Assembly (NCBI RefSeq): GCF_947507565.1
Contig: NC_089192.1
Span: forward strand, 1,422,690-1,486,689
Direction: 5' to 3'
Length of the DNA: 64,000 nt
From: Oscarella lobularis
Taxonomy: Eukaryota > Porifera > Homoscleromorpha > Homosclerophorida > Oscarellidae
The translations under genes and the position numbers were made by a program. Of the stretch, positions 59,801 to 64,000 are shown in pieces. The stretch's first letter is position 1. Each line of letters begins with the position of its first letter. Below the pieces are notes generated by a model, which did no database searches, was not told the DNA's origin, and saw only the letters and a program-made list of their open reading frames with translations.

Positions 59801-61835
59801 AAAAAAACATGTGCAAACATAAGGGATTTCCTGTACTACGTGTTTGTACGTATACAAATTAGAGATAGTGTAGCTTGCTAGCTAACTCTAACTAAATTCT
59901 TCATGTAACCGGCCTTTCTACAATACGCGTGAGAGTGTACATGGCACGGCAAGCGCCGGGTTGTTCCCATTAAAGGCTGAACAAGAAAGGGAGACTCACA
60001 TTTACCTTTAGATAGACTTTTAGCTAGGATTTCGAATACGTATTTTGGGTAAACGTAATTTGCTTCACTTGCAATGCGCCAGGAAATCCATGAGCATTCT
60101 GCTTTATCCTGAAGTGATTCAAGCCTAAAGGAATCAGCTAAAAATCATAAAGTGAAACATAACAACCAAGACAGAAATAGCGTCTAACAGTGTGCAGGAA
60201 TGAGAGTCGAGAAGATTCTGACGTTGGAACAGTCAAAAAGTACCCGCTCAGGACTCCTAAGCGATAAAACGGTTGATCAAACATAGACGGCATAATGACG
60301 ATCAGAATTCAACCCCTTTAGTGTCTGTTTGCTCTCGTTACCAAAGAGAACTAAGCGCCGTTGGAACTGAAAATCCATTTCCGATCTAATCAGAATATCT
60401 TGAAGAGAAGGAGGACAAGTGGTCGTCGACGCATTGATTCCGGTAAAGTTGACTTCCGCGTAGAATAACTCGGATCCGAGGTAAGTGTATTCTGCCGCGT
60501 TTTTGTAAATTCTCGTCCAGTTTAGTTCCAGGGTCGTCTCTCCACTGACTGAAGTTAAATTTGGCTTCAGTTCTGACCCGGGTGGCTCAGGTGACCAGTT
60601 GCCTAGAATGACAAACCATATATATACATACATATATATAGGCAAAAACCTCACATTCTCCAACAAGTGAGTTGCCTCCGCCAATAACAGTTTCTGAACT
60701 TTCATTGCCAAAGACGTGTGGTCTCAGGTCGTCGATGTCTGACATACAGAGAAAAGGGTTTCCGTGAACCAACACCGGTGTATGGCGAATCGAAATTTGA
60801 CTGACGTTATTCCACAAACGCACTAAATCGCGATTATCATACAACGCAAAGGAAAATCTAAAAAGAAAATAGATAAGTTAACGTCAGTTTACATTTTCGG
60901 TATTAAACAACGAGGCGTGTAAAATGCACAGGTCGATTATTTCGCGAGTCCGGATATATACCGTGCTAAACAAATACAAAGTATAGAATCTACTCACCTC
61001 TCGTTCCATTTCAACCCGCTTTCACCAATACTAACTAAGTTCTTGAAGAATGATAAATTTCTCAATCCAATTGCATTAGCGATGACTAGATATCCTCGAA
61101 TTCTCGTCAGCTGACTGAAGATCTTCTCTAATTCTTCGTCATCAGTCCACGATCCAGAGAGGAAGAGTCCGCCACCAATCTCGACACACTGCTCAAGATT
61201 CATCAAGTCGGACGCGTTAAACACAGAATAAGATTCGTTGCACGAAAAAGGAGACCGCTGCGGACAATAGAAACGATTCGATTGCTGCTGGCAGGGCACA
61301 CAGTCGCTCCTATTTTCGGTCTTGGCGCCTGTAAACAACTCTGAGAAATGTAGATCATTGCCTGAATCGACGTCTTGAATGCGAAAGCATCCGTTGTCCA
61401 ATTCAATTTGCCATTGTGGGGGAAACATTTGGAGATGTAGGCTTCCTTCGATGACAAAAGTATGACTATAACTTGCGTTGCTGACGCAGTTACCACCAAC
61501 TCGATGGAGATTAGGTAGAAGTTCGGAGAAGTTCGTGTAAGTTTGAGAAAGATTTTCAATCCACAAACACCCACGTATTTCTTCAATGGTGTCCAGAGGA
61601 GCACTGCTCCTATTGGAACAGCTGGACGGCTCTAGACCGTTGATGTGAAGTGACCCATAAATTATTGTGCAGTTCCTTGTATTTAGATTCGTGACGTCTT
61701 GACGGGTCGTTAGTTGGAGATCGCCTTCGCAGCCAGTATCTTAAGACAACAGAAATTATATAGGGCTACACCATGGCTACACACTCGGTTCATGAAGACT
61801 AAAACTGCTAGCATCGTGAATAGCAAAAAGGTCAT
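56870..61835 (-). pseudogene. Insulin-receptor-like tyrosine kinase D, nonsense codon in FN3 region
   Basis: The ATG at 61835 gives a signal peptide (MTFLLFTMLAVLVF) that joins L1 in phase, although the acceptor is AAG here and CAG in the others. L1, Cys linker, L2, membrane span (LSAIAIILIVGVALYV) and kinase exons are present, with [11 protein letters not shown] and DYYRK intact. In the FN3 exon the codon CGA of the other copies is TGA at 60277-60279, a C-to-T change that ends the protein before the membrane span. A truncated product would be a soluble L1-L2 ectodomain, a decoy-like form, if stable. The kinase half is closest to copy C. Confidence 0.78.
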
Positions 61836-62909
61836 CTTATATCTACATCCGCGACAGGAAAAGTATACACTCAATCAATTAGCTCTTACTGAAAGTCGTT
61901 AGGGCAGAGGTCAACGCTTAGTGGGCTGATGTTTGCACAAAGCTATTTTTAGGAGTGTGGTATGCAGTTACGAGCGAAGTGAAGCCTAGGCCAGGATTGC
62001 GCACCTGGCGGACGTCATCATCCGCGTATGAGAGGACGAACGCGACTAGAAGAACGTCACCGTTGTTCGGTACGCCGAACCAAGAATCACATTATAGCAA
62101 GTAAACTTGCTCGCACAAAAGGTAAAACGTGACTCTCGATTTTTACGTCGATCGCGTTAATTCTACTACGACGCGAGAACTCCTACCATGATACCTTGGG
62201 ATTCAACTTTCAATGCGCTGCAGAGTAACAGCAAAGCGGGAACCGTGAAAAGCACAGGAGCAGAAATCCACATAGCGTAGCCTAGGCTAATCCGGGACGC
62301 TTCCAAGGCTTCGCTTCCACAACCGGACACTTCAATGATTTTCGGAGGTCTAGTGGACGAATGAGCAATCGTTTGCTTATCTCTTTTTGAGCAGACGAGG
62401 ATACGTAACACTTAGGACGCTAGGACGCTACCTGTGAGTGTTCCCGCTAGCGCCGGCTGCAAAGAGAGATCGAACGTTTCTTGTATATTCTGACGGAGAG
62501 TTTACATCGTCGCCGACGCACTCGATTATCTGTTCCGAGCGAAAGAAGCCTGGCGAGAGAATGTGCGGCACGGTTCGCCACAAATTTTACCTCAGCATGT
62601 CGAAAAAAGAGTCGCGCCAACTTCGACAGTGTTTGTCGCTATTTTCGCTGTCAAGGCTTGCGTTCCAAGACGCGGACGCTCTCGTACGTCGTTTATGTTC
62701 GCCTCCTAAGAGGGTTTCCCTTTCAAGGGGCCTCACCTCTTTAGCGTACGCGAATGCAAAGGCTGATTTCTCACATATTACCATGTTCCACGCTTGCCTA
62801 AACCTAAAAGCAGCGCTTAAGCATAACGAAGCAGCGCATCAGCAAATAACTAAACCAAGCATGCATGCAGACTCACTTGCACATTTCCTTACGTTCGGGG
62901 TCTTGATTG
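61836..62909. other. 5' flank of receptor D
   Basis: No gene is supported. It contains the recurrent segment at about 62540-62760. Confidence 0.45.
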
Positions 62910-64000
62910 TCACTCGAAAGTCAAACCAAATTCTTTGCGTAGTATAGGGACGTAGATTTCTTTAAATCCATGACCAACCGCATTTTCCTTGTTAATTGGC
63001 ACATCGCGAATGACAGCCTGTGGATGCTGAAGTAACTCGAAAGTATACCCAGTGACAAGATCATATCTGTTTTGAACGAGAGTCGCTTTTGTCAGGCTGC
63101 TCACTTGCCCAATTGGATTAGCTGCAAGTATGGCATGATTGATAAAACCATACTGAAGCAAAACGGACGCTTCGGCAGAGCCAAGGCTGTGGCCCCCAAT
63201 AACACGCTCATAGTTACCAGATGAGATAAGATTCCAACATGTTGCACTTGGTAATCCTTGTTATAAAAGAAGTGCATCGATGGCATCACCGGTGTATCCC
63301 AAGACAGAATTTCCGCTTGTGTGCGTCGAAATTCCTCGAATAAAAGACCACTTCTTTTTGTCCTCATCCAAGCAGGTATCAATTGTTCGGCCTCCTAGAA
63401 GAAAAGAGGCTCCTGTAAGGACCAGATTCATTTCGTCTACGTCAATTCCAATAGCTCCTGCAGCTGATATGGCTGCTTTTCGCATAACAGACTGAAAATA
63501 CAAATGAGTGGTCTGTTTTACCACAGATCCAACGCCTGAAATAAAATTGTCAACTTTTAAATCTTTCCACGTGATAGGCGAAGAGCTCGGAAAGAAACCC
63601 CGAAGTAAATGAACCGCCTCAAGCTTTGCTTGCAGAGCCGTGGATTGTACCTCCAATCAATATGCGTTCTGTTTTAGTGAAAAGAGCGCTGTTACCTTTT
63701 CCAATTGAGCGAGTGGCGTACGTCAAGAGGCCGGTCTGCAGAATACAGTTAGAGTGCATAAATCGTCCTACAGAGTCTAGCTCATGCACGTGTTACCTCC
63801 ATGCCGCAAAGCAGAACGCAGAGCACCCTGGTATAACACTTGCTATGGCAATGTTCACTAATGCAGTTGGGCTCTGTATTAAAATAGACCTTAATTAAAG
63901 GCTCAGATAAAGCATTTACAGGCTTGACAACAACTTCTTTGACAACGTGCTCTGTAACATGAACAGCCTTTTCTGCCACCTTTCCGACTTTTTCAACTGT
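62910..64000 (-). pseudogene. C-terminal part of an RHS-type protein with GHSLGS motif, copy D; runs off the window
   Basis: The longest remnant. The window edge begins with a Val/Lys-rich helix (VEKVGKVAEKAVHV) that continues the post-core segment seen in copy C. Then come a GLLTYATRSIGKGN segment, a GYTGDAIDALLL segment and GGHSLGSAEASVL, a G-x-S-x-G nucleophile elbow as in alpha/beta hydrolases. The end is EFGLTFE. In-frame stops are present: a TGA near 63617 and a TAA directly after DALLL near 63260 (the inner copies have TAC there). Short intron-like gaps may exist near 63780-63860. The RHS core should lie just beyond 64000. In bacteria, RHS C-termini are variable effector domains; a hydrolase role here is inference. 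Confidence 0.7.

Larger units (their letters stand above)
25680..62900 (-). repeat. Tandem array of a 9.4-9.6-kb unit (receptor kinase + LRR gene), four units
   Basis: Measured at a common block in the LRR 3' end (GCACAACATCCTCCTCCATC), the copies lie at about 25940, 35313, 44732 and 54338, giving periods of about 9.37, 9.42 and 9.61 kb. Each unit has the same gene order and strand. Units 2 and 3 are almost identical over a full period; the outer units are more diverged. Confidence 0.9.

Noticed and set aside
1-64000. CRISPR arrays, tRNA or full rRNA genes
   Set aside because: None was seen; the regular repeats present are EGF codons, ankyrin exons and the receptor array.

Overview
The window is animal genomic DNA. 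The genes are split by very short spliceosomal introns (about 34-60 nt), and the domains are metazoan: a DSL/EGF Notch ligand, insulin-receptor-type tyrosine kinases, an ankyrin-Roc-COR-Death protein and a mannose-6-phosphate-receptor-homology protein. The compact introns, tandem receptor families and occasional GC-AG introns suggest an early-branching animal. A sponge, possibly a homoscleromorph, is my best guess, but this is inference and not read from a marker gene.

Region 1 (1-8.9 kb) holds two divergent genes: an MRH-domain secretory-pathway protein on the minus strand, cut by the window edge, and a very long DSL ligand with about 40 EGF repeats on the plus strand. A 995-bp hAT-like foldback element with perfect 8-bp target duplications lies between them. 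The DSL gene carries an in-frame TAG, a GA instead of GT splice donor and a lost EGF cysteine, so it may be decaying or it may be a bad allele or assembly.

Region 2 (8.9-17 kb) is repeat-rich. It has one intronless SAM methyltransferase gene whose 502-bp upstream region is tandemly duplicated right up to the start codon, a decayed inverted methyltransferase copy, a hairpin-rich stretch, and a small relic of the receptor kinase that is amplified further right.

Region 3 (17.2-24.4 kb) is one 20-exon minus-strand gene for an ankyrin-Roc-COR-Death protein. It resembles DAPK1 without its kinase, and most ankyrin repeats sit on their own phase-0 exon. One 2.1-kb intron holds a foldback element with an N-gap that looks like an unmerged contig overlap.

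Region 4 (25.7-64 kb) is a tandem array, all on the minus strand, of a two-gene unit of about 9.4-9.6 kb. Each unit has a 17-exon insulin-receptor-like kinase (L1-short Cys linker-L2-FN3-TM-kinase) followed about 225-255 nt downstream by an intronless leucine-rich-repeat protein, tentatively ZYG11/ZER1-like. There are four of each. LRR copies 2 and 3 are intact and identical; LRR copies 1 and 4 are broken. The four kinase genes each show at least one different-looking lesion or start problem. Between units lie fragments of an RHS-repeat-type protein with a GHSLG hydrolase-like motif; the largest remnant runs off the right end of the window. The receptor copy at 37.8-42.8 kb is a chimera made by unequal crossing-over inside a kinase-domain intron.

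Exon boundaries for the MRH, DSL and ankyrin-Roc-COR genes were checked for phase continuity. Exon boundaries of the kinases were derived for one copy and transferred, so they are given as spans.
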